Positions 1 through 9,765 of a stretch of DNA of 64,000 nucleotides are shown one piece after another (position 1 is the stretch's first letter; each line of letters opens with the position of its first letter). Origin of the DNA: Struthidea cinerea (Eukaryota > Chordata > Aves > Passeriformes > Corcoracidae); the NCBI GenBank assembly GCA_013397865.1, contig VZTI01001176.1:95000-158999 (forward strand), given 5' to 3'. The notes under the pieces were generated by a model. That model saw only the letters and a program-made list of their open reading frames with translations, did no database searches and was not told where the DNA came from. The position numbers were made by a program, and so were the translations under genes.

Positions 1-1600
1 GATATGTAAGGAAACTCGCTCATGATTCACAGAGAGACCAAATGTCGATGGGAAAGAACATCTGCAAGCAGTTTCTTTAGAGCTGCTAACAAAGAATGGG
101 CAACAGTGATACAAAGTCATATGTCAGGCTAGAAAACACCCTACAAAAAGAGGCTTTTTTTCAAAAAACAAACCAACACATCTCACCTCTCTTGTTCACT
201 CCCTCATTTGCAGCTTTTCTTTTTTTCCAAAATAGTATTACAAAACATTATCATCCAAAACTTTCAGGGAGAATTGCCTATTTTTATCTTGTTTTGTAAG
301 ACCTCACTATGCTAGTGATTTAGCAACTTCACACTGCAGACAAATATTTCAAAATATTCCCTTCTTCTGAACACACAGCTGTTCAACCACTTTTACATGT
401 ATTGCTGCATTTCATGATGCCACCCACAGTCGGTCTTAGGAAAGGATCTGGGAAACCTGATGTTTTAAAATCAGAGATGTACATACCCCATAGCTTTGAT
501 TTTAATGCAAAAGTCTCTCAGCTAAGCTGCTTCTGGGATTTGCTGATGGGAAAATTTTGTGTAAACAGGGAGACTCTGAGGCTGAGGTTTTGATGGTGCT
601 GATTTAGTCAGGATCCTCACTGGGCAGATGGGAGGGGTATGTGTGGTCTGGATGCTTTAGCAATGTCCTCCTCTTATCCCTGGACCTTTGTATCCACTTG
701 TGGAGAGCAGGTGCAGAGGAGCAAATGGACAGGTTGTCAGTGGTCTGGGAGGAAACGCCTTCAGGAGCACCTGTGGCACCAGGACTGCCTGGCAGGCACA
801 CCTGCCCTGGCAGCCATTGGGATGACACTGGGTGCACGTAGCAGCATCTGTAGGGCATTGGTGTGTAGGGACCATGATATTAATTTATTTATTATCTATT
901 ATCTATCCTTATGTCAAGATATATTAGGTTTTAAAATGCTTTGTGAAAGCTGACTGGACATGTGGAGCTCTAAAAAGTGAGAATTTTTCATAAAAGAGAA
1001 TACATGTGTTGCTAACAATACCTTAATTCTACTTTCTTGGGCATTAACATTGGAACTGAAACTAGTCTGTAGCCATTTTAGCATTGAGCATTCTTACAAT
1101 GTCCTTAGCACCTTATGTTAAATTTGGGCAAATACTTGCTCTCAAATTCAGTTCATAATGTTTGATGACATGAAACACCTTCATTAGACTCCACAAGTGC
1201 AGCTAGTCGGCTTGAATGAACCCCAGGAGACAAGTGGTGTTTCTAGTTTAAAATAACACTTAAGAAGATAGTACATACAGAGATTTTATAGCTGAATGGA
1301 AAAGAATGGGTCTGAATCAGCCTTTCCAGAACATACTGCCAAGATGATGAATGAAGTATTTTTATTCTTATTTGCTTTACTCAAAATCTCAAGAGATATT
1401 GATACAGATCTCTGTGAGGCCAGTTCCTGAGGACTGTATTTACGTATTTGGAAGCTATTATGTATTTAATTATCTCCATGCAGCCCAAAACATCCCAAAG
1501 CTTCAGTACACAGATGCCTTTTACAGCGCACTCACCTCATCACCAAATTCAAGGTACAAGAAAAAAGATTTGTAGATGAGTGGGATGAAGATCTGAAGGT
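1..1600. other. Non-coding, nothing recognised
   Basis: AT-rich unique-looking DNA with a GC-richer patch at 600-870 that is open in two frames on each strand without motifs. A minus-strand donor-like site (GAG|GTGAGT) occurs at about 1533 without a supporting exon. Confidence 0.5.
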
Positions 1601-3000
1601 TGAACACACAGTGGACCTCCTGCTTTGTGGTTTTCTTATCCTCTGCCTGTAAGAGGTGTCCGGCTGCCTCTCACTCCTCTCTTTTAGCGAAACCCAATGA
1701 AGAGTTCCTGCCTAGAAATAGCAGAATGGCTAAGACACAGCTGGAGGTAGATGGGTTACCACAAAAACATGAGTTATTTGAGGATGCCAAGGATAGAGTG
1801 AGTGACTTGAGAATTGTCTGAAAGGAAGTTAAGAGAAAATCGTGGAGACAAACAGACATGTTCTGGAGGAACAGGATATTGGGATCTGCTTACAGGGTGA
1901 GTGACAGATGCAGAGGAAGGTGGGGTAGAGCTGGAAGGCATCTTGTGGGTAGAAGAGACAAGAGGAAATCCACAGTTTCTGAAGGGAAAAAAATAGGATG
2001 GGGCAACCCAGCTGCTGGAGTGAAGTAAGTTGTTTTGGAGGGACAGCTGATGAGACATAGTAATGCTTGTGAGAAGGGAGAAAATGAGGGTTGAATTGGA
2101 AAGAGGAAGTAGTAAATACAGGATGTACAATGTACAGACAATGGCTCTGAAGGAGTGCATGTGAGTCAGGCAAAATAATAGCATACTGGAAGAACATAAC
2201 CAAAAAGACATCTAGTCCCTGGGTGAAGGAAGAATTGGTGGGTAGTGTGCTTTCAAGCCATGCATCTGGCACCACTGTACAGGGTGCTGGAAGCCACACT
2301 GCTCAAAGGTTGAAGAAATGGAGTCCATCTAGAGAGAGAAATGGAAAAGAGTCAGAGGGGACAGTGCAGTGGCACCTGACCACTTTAGAACAGGGATATT
2401 AGGGATGAAATTCCTTGTGGGGCGGAGCTGGTCTTGGGACAGCTAAAAGGATGCAAATTATTCAAGAGGAAGTGGTGGGAAAACCAAGTGATGAGAGCTA
2501 AGAGGTTTAACGATCAAAAAATAAACTGTCTATGGGGATCTGATCAGTTAGAGGGCATTTTTGTGACCAGGGTGAAGTCTTGCTTCACTTTCATGAAGTC
2601 AAGCAAAGCAGTGAGGCTGAGAAGGCAGAAAGCTAACAGGAACATGGGACATTGAATGACAGTCACTGTGCTGAGAAATGAGAGATCTTGGGGCAGCTGG
2701 AGAGAGCCTGAGGTGCAAATTTTTGGGAGGAAAACAATGGGGAGCAGCTTATCTGCAGGTGGTTGGCCAGGGGGAGGAAAGAGAGGTAATGCTGGGTGCA
2801 AGCTGCAGGGACTTGAGCTTGTTAACGCTTGTTGACAAACAGTGGTGCCGTGTCAGAAATGGGCAGGTACTGTGGCTGCTGCTGCTGCTGGGGATGGGCC
2901 TCTGCCAAGGCAGCAGGGAGGGCCAGGGAGGGTGGGTCCGGCTGCTGCCAGGGTGAAAGGAGGAGCAGGAACTGGAGGGGTAATGGTTGAGGAAGAAAAA
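1600..3000. other. Purine-rich plus-strand tract
   Basis: For about 1.4 kb the plus strand is strongly biased to A and G (runs such as gagaagggagaaaatgagg), and the minus strand shows overlapping Ser/Phe/Leu-rich open frames at 1671-2299. The bias suppresses stop codons on the minus strand, so those frames are not evidence of genes. A short CTG run lies at about 2876-2890. The tract may be an old unclassified repeat. Confidence 0.4.
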
Positions 3001-3989
3001 TGTAAAATGAACCTTTTTCCTGTTTATGATAAAAATACCCTCAAGCAGATTTTCACACTAATTAAAAATACTCATATAAAAGGCGCCTAGGAGCACCAGC
3101 AACACCCTCTGTACAATAGCTACATCACATGTGCAAACCAAATATGTTGCTAAACTTGTTTTTTTCTATGTAAGGACTAAAACCAGATATCATTTACTCC
3201 TATGCACATGCAACCAGTAATATTTTATGCTTGTAGAGTTCCCATCTATTGTATCAAAGCTGGAGAGCTGAGTAACACGATGTTCTGTACCAGAAAACTG
3301 CAGCATTTAGCCAGTCTATCAGTTCCCCAGAGTAACTTTATGGTATTTCTATTTTTTAAACCTTCCATTAACACTGAAAGTGGATTTGTTTTTCCATGCA
3401 AAGAAATTATTTAAGAGAAAATCTGTAATGCCTACTCTGGCAAGCACATTGATGTATTTTCTGAGCTCAGTGGCAAATTGATCTTCAATCTGGCTGTCCT
3501 GACTCAAGCAGCATGGCTAGTGAGAAAATCATGATTCAAGCTCCCAAGTTACAAAATTAATCTTGCTCCTGCTTAAGATTTTAGAATTTAAAAACCTTTC
3601 ACCAGATTATGCAAAATTCACTTTATAGCATTTCATCTTAGGCAGACACTGTAGTTTTGAGCTCTATTCACTAGTATGAAATCAGGAGCTGTTCTATACA
3701 TGTATTTCAGTGAAAAAAGTGCTATCTACTTATAAGCATAGTCACAGATACTTGTGGTTGGCTGGGTCTCAGTCCAGCTTAGCTGCAGGCTGCAATGCAG
3801 ATTTGAGGCTTGGACTCAATGTATATTAAAACTGGAATTACACGTTGTGCTCTCACTAATCTTTGCACAAGATGGAAGGACTCTCAGGACCAGCTGGTTC
3901 GTGCAAGTCTTCTGCTTAAGAACAAAACTTCTCAGAGGACAACAGTTTGCATTTGAGTTGAGCTTCATCTCTACTAGGGCCAGATCTTA
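3000..3989. other. Non-coding, nothing recognised
   Basis: AT-rich DNA up to the CR1 tail. The short frames (3202-3414, 3754-4014) have no motifs or splice context. Confidence 0.5.
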
Positions 3990-4890
3990 TAATCCTAGAA
4001 TTATAGAATCATAGAACAATTTGGGCTGGAAGGGACCTTTAAAGGACACCTAGTCCAGCCCCTTCAATGAACAGATACATCAACTTGATCAGGTTGGTCA
4101 GACACCTGTCCAACCTGAACTTGAACACTTGCAGGGGTGAACCATCTAACATCTCTCTGGGCAATATGTTCCAGCATTTTACCACCACCATCATAAAAAA
4201 TTTCTTTTTTATACCTGGTCTGCATTTACCCTCTTACCTTAAAACCATTACCCTTGTCCTATTGCAACAGACCCAGCTAAAAATCTGTCCCCATCTTTCT
4301 TCCTTTAGCTACTGGAATGTGCTATAAGATCTCCCCAGAGCCTTCTCTTCTTGTAGGTGAACAACCTGAGCTCTCAGATTTTCCTCATAGGAGAGGTGAT
4401 CCAGCCCTCTGATCATCTTCATGGCCCTCCTCTGGACTTGCTCCAACAGGTCAATGTCCTTCCTGTGCTGAGACCTCCAGAGCTGAATGCAGCACTCCAG
4501 GTGTGGTTTCATGGGAGTGGAGTAGAGAGGGAGCATCACCTCCCTCGGCCTGTTGGCAACATTTCTCCTGATGCAGCCCAGGCTGTGGCTGGCTCACTGG
4601 TCTTTGAGAGGACATTGCCAGTTCATGTCCAGCCTCTCATTCACCATCACCCCCAAATCCTTCTCCACAGAGCCATTCTCAATTCCTTCATCCCCCAGCC
4701 TGTCTTGATACCAGGGGTTTCCCTGACCCAGGTGCAGCACTTACACTTAGCCTTGTTGCTCCTCATGAGGTTCCCATGCGCCCACTTCTCAAGCTTGCCC
4801 TGGTCCCTAGGGATGGCATCCCATCCCTCAGGCGTAAGAACTGCACAACTCAGCTTGGCGCCGTCTGCAAATTGGCTGAGGGTGCACTCC
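3990..4890 (-). mobile_element. CR1 LINE, 5'-truncated, minus orientation
   Basis: The plus strand begins with degenerate TATAGAATCATAGAA units, then a gggctggaagggacct segment. This is the reverse complement of the CR1 3' end and its tail. On the minus strand the C-terminal part of the CR1 ORF2 reverse transcriptase is readable: VMLPLYS-like at about 4539, KDIDLLEQVQRRA and MIRGLDHLSYEE. The readable frame at 4539-4309 is 76 aa. Further upstream the frame contains the typical KCKVLHLGQGNP and RLGDEGIE segments but is broken by a TGA near 4590. The copy is 5'-truncated near 4890, as is usual for CR1, and is not mobile. The long plus-strand frame at 4357-4959 is only its antisense. Confidence 0.96.
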
Positions 4891-6240
4891 TTGGCTTTTT
4901 GCTTTCAAAACAGTCCCCTAAGTAGGGAGGATTTAAACACCCGAAATTATTTAATTTGATTCAGCACAACTCCATTTATTCCATGAGGATATTGAAGAGC
5001 ACTGAAATTTTGCCTCTGTTGTGGACTCCTAGCTGGGTGATTTTTATGGTACTGCACTTCAGTCACAGAAAACTACATTTTTTGTTGTTTTTTAAACAAC
5101 AGAGGAGATGTATGAAAATAGTCATTCCGAAATAACATACAGAGTCCTAAATGGATGCCACAGACCACTGTGAAGAGAGTAGTTTTATGATAACCAGGAC
5201 TCCAAGCATCACCAGATTATGAGAAAGGTCTTAAATGATGCCTTAGTAAAGGTTGCTAGGCACAGTCTAAGAATCACTCAATTTATCACATCAAAATATC
5301 AAATTTTGAACTCAAACTGTTAGTGTCCCGTCTCCAAACGTGAGAACAGTGCTGCAAACCTGTTAATAGGATTTTTTCATGATTGATTGTACTTTCCTTT
5401 TTTTTTGCAATTTATCACCTGAATCTAGACTGAAACTTGATTGGTAGTTTGGAATAATCCTGAAGTATTCTGCAGTGATATTCAGTATTTCATGTTACAG
5501 CTATGTACTCGTGGGCTTTCAAATCCTCTTAATGGTGTACATTCCCTTAGCCTTTCCCTTGAAGGAATCCCAGCTCACTTGTTTTTCACATGGTGCTTTC
5601 ACCTCCTTTGATATACAGTCAGCTCTGAAGGAGAACACTGAAATTATTGAAGTCAGAAATTAAAAAATTATACTTGGTTTCACTAAGGTTACTGTGACCA
5701 TTTTGAGTGATAGGATAGCCATTTATCTGATCTCACACATTAGTCAGATACTGGTTAAAAATGTAGGGATGGGAAACTGAGTATCTTGGCCACTTCTAAA
5801 GACTCTCTTCTTACTAAAGGACAATACTGTCTCCAGACAAAGCGTACCAGCAGTAGGCACAATTCATCATAGTAAAAGTCAGAATGCTGTCATGTATTTA
5901 ATTATTACAATTGAAAGTGGCTCCAGATCATGAAAAGTGTTTCCATACCATTTTACCCATTGCTTGGGCTGGCAGTGGGAACACAAGACTGCTCAAAAGT
6001 GAAGAACTGCAGAGGGCGAGAACAGGTCGAACACAACAAGGAGCAATGTCTCTGCTGTGTTTTGTTTGGAGCCAGCCAAGGCTGCTCAAAATTTCCTGTT
6101 TGCCACTTATGCTTGCTTCGTTAGAAGTAATAAATTATCTCCTGCTAGACACTGGGTCTGTTTGAGCCAAGGTGAGAATTGCCATTGCAGCGCCTTTTGC
6201 AGAGATACGGCACATAGCCAGAGTGAGCCTGCCCTTGCAG
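4891..6240. other. Non-coding, nothing firm recognised
   Basis: AT-rich DNA beyond the CR1 5' truncation. A 17-base stretch at about 4986-5002 (gatattgaagagcactg) resembles CR1 sequence lying further 5' in the element, so the CR1 might resume after an insertion. Confidence 0.45.
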
Positions 6241-6475
6241 CTGGCACTACCTCTGACCAGCCTCACTCCTCTCTGCACACTCACTTCTAGGCTGGGGCAC
6301 TGGTTCAAGAGCTGGACCTGAGAGCCTGCCACCAGGCAGATCTCCTGTGATCCTCCCTCCACCCTCGCATTCACTCCCAGCATGGCCAGGAGGATGCTGG
6401 GAGAGCAGCCAGAGCTGGGGAGTGCCTGTCACTCCGCCTGGGCTGAGGTGTAACCCCAACACATCCAGGGGAAAG

Positions 6476-6822
6476 GTAAGATGTTTCTTCACGAGAGGCC
6501 TCTCTCAGGAATGAAGGTGATGGCGTGTTGGAACACCGTCACTCCTAGCTACAAACAAGTGAGGGCAACTCAGCCAATCTAAACAAACAAATAGAAGCAC
6601 AGTGGGAGGAAAAATTACACCTTTAGGTTTGCTGCTATTCTTCATGTGCACATTTGACACTTAGATGTTATTACAATGGATGCCATGGTTCAGTTATTGA
6701 TTGACTCCAAGTTAGAGGCCATTTCTTGTTCTTCACTGATGTCACTTTATTGATAGGTTGAATACAATTTCATTTGCTTGTGGCTAAGTAAATCATCAGT
6801 GAAAATCTTTATTTTCTTACAG
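6476..6822 (+). other. Putative intron upstream of the small membrane-protein frame
   Basis: A strong donor (AAAG|GTAAGAT) at 6475/6476 and an acceptor with a T-rich tract (ATTTTCTTACAG) ending at 6822 delimit a 347-base interval. The upstream exon would lie in the GC-richer stretch before 6475. It contains a short ATG frame starting at 6383 that stops before the junction, so it would be untranslated leader. The pairing is inferred from the two sites alone. Confidence 0.3.
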
Positions 6823-6841
6823 TGCTAAACCCACTAAAAAC

Positions 6842-6862
6842 ATGAACCAGGCAGAGCATTGA
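6842..6862 (+). other. Short upstream ORF overlapping the candidate start codon
   Basis: ATG 6842 opens a six-codon frame (MNQAEH) whose TGA stop overlaps the next ATG at 6862 (TGATG). If the transcript is real, this arrangement would permit termination-reinitiation and would lower translation of the main frame. Confidence 0.3.
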
Positions 6863-7065
6863 TGAATATAAGCATGTGGGATCACACTGTGTATGAGCCT
6901 GAAATTCCAGACTGTGAATCAGTCTGTGGACTGTGTGGCAGAGCCTGTAGAGATCCTTTGCACAAAAATGGATTGACTTGCCGAAACTTCATTCTCATCA
7001 GTGTGTTAGTCAATGTTTTGGGTGTTAGCATCTTACTTATTGCATTCTTTGTTAAGGAATGGTAA
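6862..7065 (+). CDS. Candidate small cysteine-rich single-pass membrane protein (67 aa), unrecognised
   Basis: The frame runs from ATG 6862 to TAA 7063-7065 and encodes 67 residues. Residues 1-42 are polar with five cysteines; four of them (C18, C22, C25, C29) form a Cx3Cx2Cx3C cluster, and C40 sits at the membrane edge. Residues about 43-64 are a continuous hydrophobic stretch that would form one transmembrane helix, followed by the tail KEW. The frame lies wholly inside a putative last exon: a pyrimidine-rich acceptor ends at 6822, and a strong donor (GAAAG|GTAAGA) sits after 6475. In-frame TAA at 6835 closes the frame upstream, so ATG 6862 is the first usable start. Canonical AATAAA at 7065-7070 overlaps the stop codon. 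The layout resembles small integral membrane proteins (SMIM-type) in size only; I recognise no family. It could still be a chance frame, because single hydrophobic ORFs do arise randomly. Confidence 0.38.
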   Translation: MNISMWDHTVYEPEIPDCESVCGLCGRACRDPLHKNGLTCRNFILISVLVNVLGVSILLIAFFVKEW

Positions 7066-7070
7066 ATAAA
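7065..7070 (+). terminator. Canonical polyadenylation signal AATAAA
   Basis: AATAAA shares one base with the TAA stop of the 67-codon frame. The predicted 3' UTR would therefore be only some 15-30 bases long, which is unusually compact for a vertebrate mRNA. The hexamer can also arise by chance in AT-rich DNA. Confidence 0.3.
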
Positions 7071-9399
7071 ATGGTAGTGTGTGTAGCTCCTTTGGTGTGC
7101 AGGTCTCCCACCTGTGATGCTGTATCTCTGAGGGAAGAAGCAAAGGAGAGATGGATTTATAACCCCAGAGTTGTACTGAGGAATTGCCACCGTTAAAACC
7201 AAGTTCACTCCATCCCTGCACTACTCTTGATGGTGCTGGCTATCAGGAGCTCTGCAAGCTTCTGGACTTCTGCAGCCGTTAGAGGTGCTGGTGGGTATTC
7301 TGAGGGAATTTATTTCTAGTGAGCAAACAGTCTAACATGTCTCATGCCCTGGGTTAACCTCCCTTGAGTGTTGTATGGGATAAACCAACACAGGGAATCC
7401 ATGTCTGTTTAGCCCTAGAGCTCAGTTCCTTCTATACGATAACTGGAAATGGAGGCAAGGGGGTTGTATCCTCTTAGTTCTGCTAAAATCCCTCCCTTGC
7501 CACCTTTAGGCCTATGTGAAGTAGTATATGTGAGGAAGGAAAGAAGATAAATTATGTTCCAGGGAAGGTGAGAGGAATTCTCATGGCCTCACTAGAAACA
7601 CATTCCAGGGAAACTGATTTCTAGAAAATAAATTTTCTATTGATTTCATTCCAATTGAGTGAAGAAGGGAATGGTGGGACTATGGCCATCACTCAAAAAG
7701 GGGGTTCAGCCCTATCATAATTTGGTGACATTCTTTTAGAAACCCGTGTCTCCAAGATCCTTTTTGCCTTGTGAATAAGATGCTGAAGGAGGAAAAATAC
7801 CATGCTCAGTCATGCAAATTCATGTATCAGTCAGAACCCACGGACATCCCTGGGATATCAGATCATGGTTTGACACAACTTCTTTTAACCTAACAAGTTC
7901 TCATTCTTTATTAAAACAAATTAGCACAGTTCCACTAGAGTCAAGGTAGTGGTACTGCTTCAGAGGGCTTCACAGCAGAGCTTCAAGCAATGTGACTAAT
8001 ATCAAGAATAAGTTGCTTTTTCTCATCTGAAACAAAACCTAGAAGTGGTATAGCAGTTAATGCACCTTAAATAATGCATATACAATTTATAAAACTTTTA
8101 TAAAAGCCTGTATTCCAGGCAGTACAGGTATGTACTTATCTCAAAAAAAGCCCGTGTGAAAACATGCCTTAGCTCCCTGCAGCCACAGAAAAGAAGCTCA
8201 CATCTTATGATGGCATGCATCTGTGCACACATTTGACACAATTATCATGATTTTGTGTATATACGTGGGCACAAAAACCTGCAGTATCCCTTTTTAAAAA
8301 AGTATTTGCAAATAGAAATTATTATATTTTTAAATTTTTAGAATGTTTATTTAAATAAGTTTTTACAATTACTAAGCCATAGGAATATCAGAGTGTTTTT
8401 TTCTTATTTCATGACACATATTGCATGTACTTTGCCACATCGGCACTCAGATGATAAACCCACAAAACACAGTGGGCCAGAAACAGCCTGTCAGAGTTTC
8501 CCCTCCTCACAGCTTCAGAGTTTAAGGCAATAGAACTGTACTCATGTTTTTAACAAAGTGCTTATCTTTGCTGCAGTATAAGAGAGGGGGATAAATAATG
8601 GGTTTTTTCCCCTGGTAGTCTGAAGATAAGCAAGTTAATTTAAACTACTGAGTATAATGTTTCTTGCTATACGTTCTCAAGCACAAGGGCAATCCAAGTT
8701 TTGCTGTATTGCTGTGATGTGTGTTTTACTTATTTAGAGGACAAAGGAAGAACTTGGGGTCATTTGTTAATCCACAAACTTTTCAAACATTATTTTAGTT
8801 TCATAGAAGAAAGCACAGAGCTCAGTTCTGAGTCTTCCTATGCACAAAAAGAGGGACAAGGTGGGAGAGAAGAGGCAGAGAAGAAGGTCCTCTTGGCTAG
8901 GGCAATCTTGTCAGGCTAGTTTAACAGGGTTAAAAAACCATCCTAGTGTAAATAAAAGGGAGTGCTACAGCACATGGCTTCACAAAGCATAGCCTGCGAC
9001 TTACTGGACCCCAGACAAAATAGACCATCATGCAATGCTGCTCTGGCCACGGAGCCCTACTCCTATGTCTCCTCATGCATCTGGTGGCTATAGCCATGAT
9101 GTAGCTGAGGGAACGACCTGCTTCCCAGGGGGGACTGTGGCACCACTGCTCCCTGCAGTGCTCTCCTCTCCAGCTCAGGCACAGATGGGAAGACAGAGCA
9201 CCTTGAACTCATCTACACATCAGAAAACTTGTACACAATTGGCTCACAATTCAAATAAAAATATAAGAACAGTGTTATTATTTCAGATTTTTGGGGCTCA
9301 TGTAGCCCAGTAATCTGTCTGCAGCAGTGACCAAAAGCTGATCCCTGACAAACAGCAAGAATAGGATGAACATAATTGATCTTTTCTGCAAGTCCTCTC
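7071..9399. other. Non-coding, nothing recognised
   Basis: Unique-looking DNA with an AT-rich part at about 8290-8400. The frames at 8701-8919 and 9035-9313 lack supporting context. Confidence 0.5.
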
Positions 9400-9765
9400 C
9401 CCACCTCCAACCATTTTCAGCTCAGGGGACTCCTCCAGCCTGATCCATTTTGCCCAGTGGTGGACCTCTCTTCCAGGTATTTGCCCAGTCTTCCTTTGAG
9501 TGTCTGAAAAAAATTGCTGCATACCCTTTGGTAAAGAGTTTCACAAATCCAGTGTTTGCTGCATGAAGAAATATCTCCTTTTATTCTGAAAATGGCTCCT
9601 AAATCTTTGTCTAACAGTCACTACCTCTTGCATTGGGAGAGACTGTGAACAGCTCACCCCAAACTTCATACCACCCTGGATTTTATAGACCTGAATCGAA
9701 GAAACCCCCGTAGTGGTCTCTGCCTGAGCCTGAACCTACTCAGCCAGAAGCTGACTATCACATGC
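9400..9765 (-). mobile_element. Ancient CR1/L3-like LINE remnant, minus orientation
   Basis: The plus strand contains, in order, ttccaggtatttgccc, agagtttcacaaatcc, catgaagaaatatctcctttt, tggattttatagacctgaat and aaacccccgtagtggtctc. These are the landmarks of the reverse complement of old amniote CR1 3' ends of the kind abundant in turtles and crocodilians. On the minus strand the end of ORF2 is visible in decayed form: RRYFFMQQ, NSLPKGMQQFFSD and AKWIRLEES. The copy is heavily diverged with stops, consistent with insertion before the radiation of birds. Confidence 0.65.

Noticed and set aside
1774..2299. Two overlapping minus-strand frames of 145 and 156 codons
   Set aside because: They arise from the strong purine bias of the opposite strand, which removes stop codons; translations are Ser/Leu/Phe-rich without motifs.
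4357..4959. 200-codon plus-strand open frame, the longest in the window
   Set aside because: It is the antisense of a CR1 retrotransposon whose coding sense is on the minus strand.
8713..8775. Translation fitting the C-x2-C-x12-H-x3-H zinc-finger spacing (starting CDVC, ending HLLIH)
   Set aside because: The conserved hydrophobic core positions are not both met, there is no second finger or linker and no exon context, so chance is likely.
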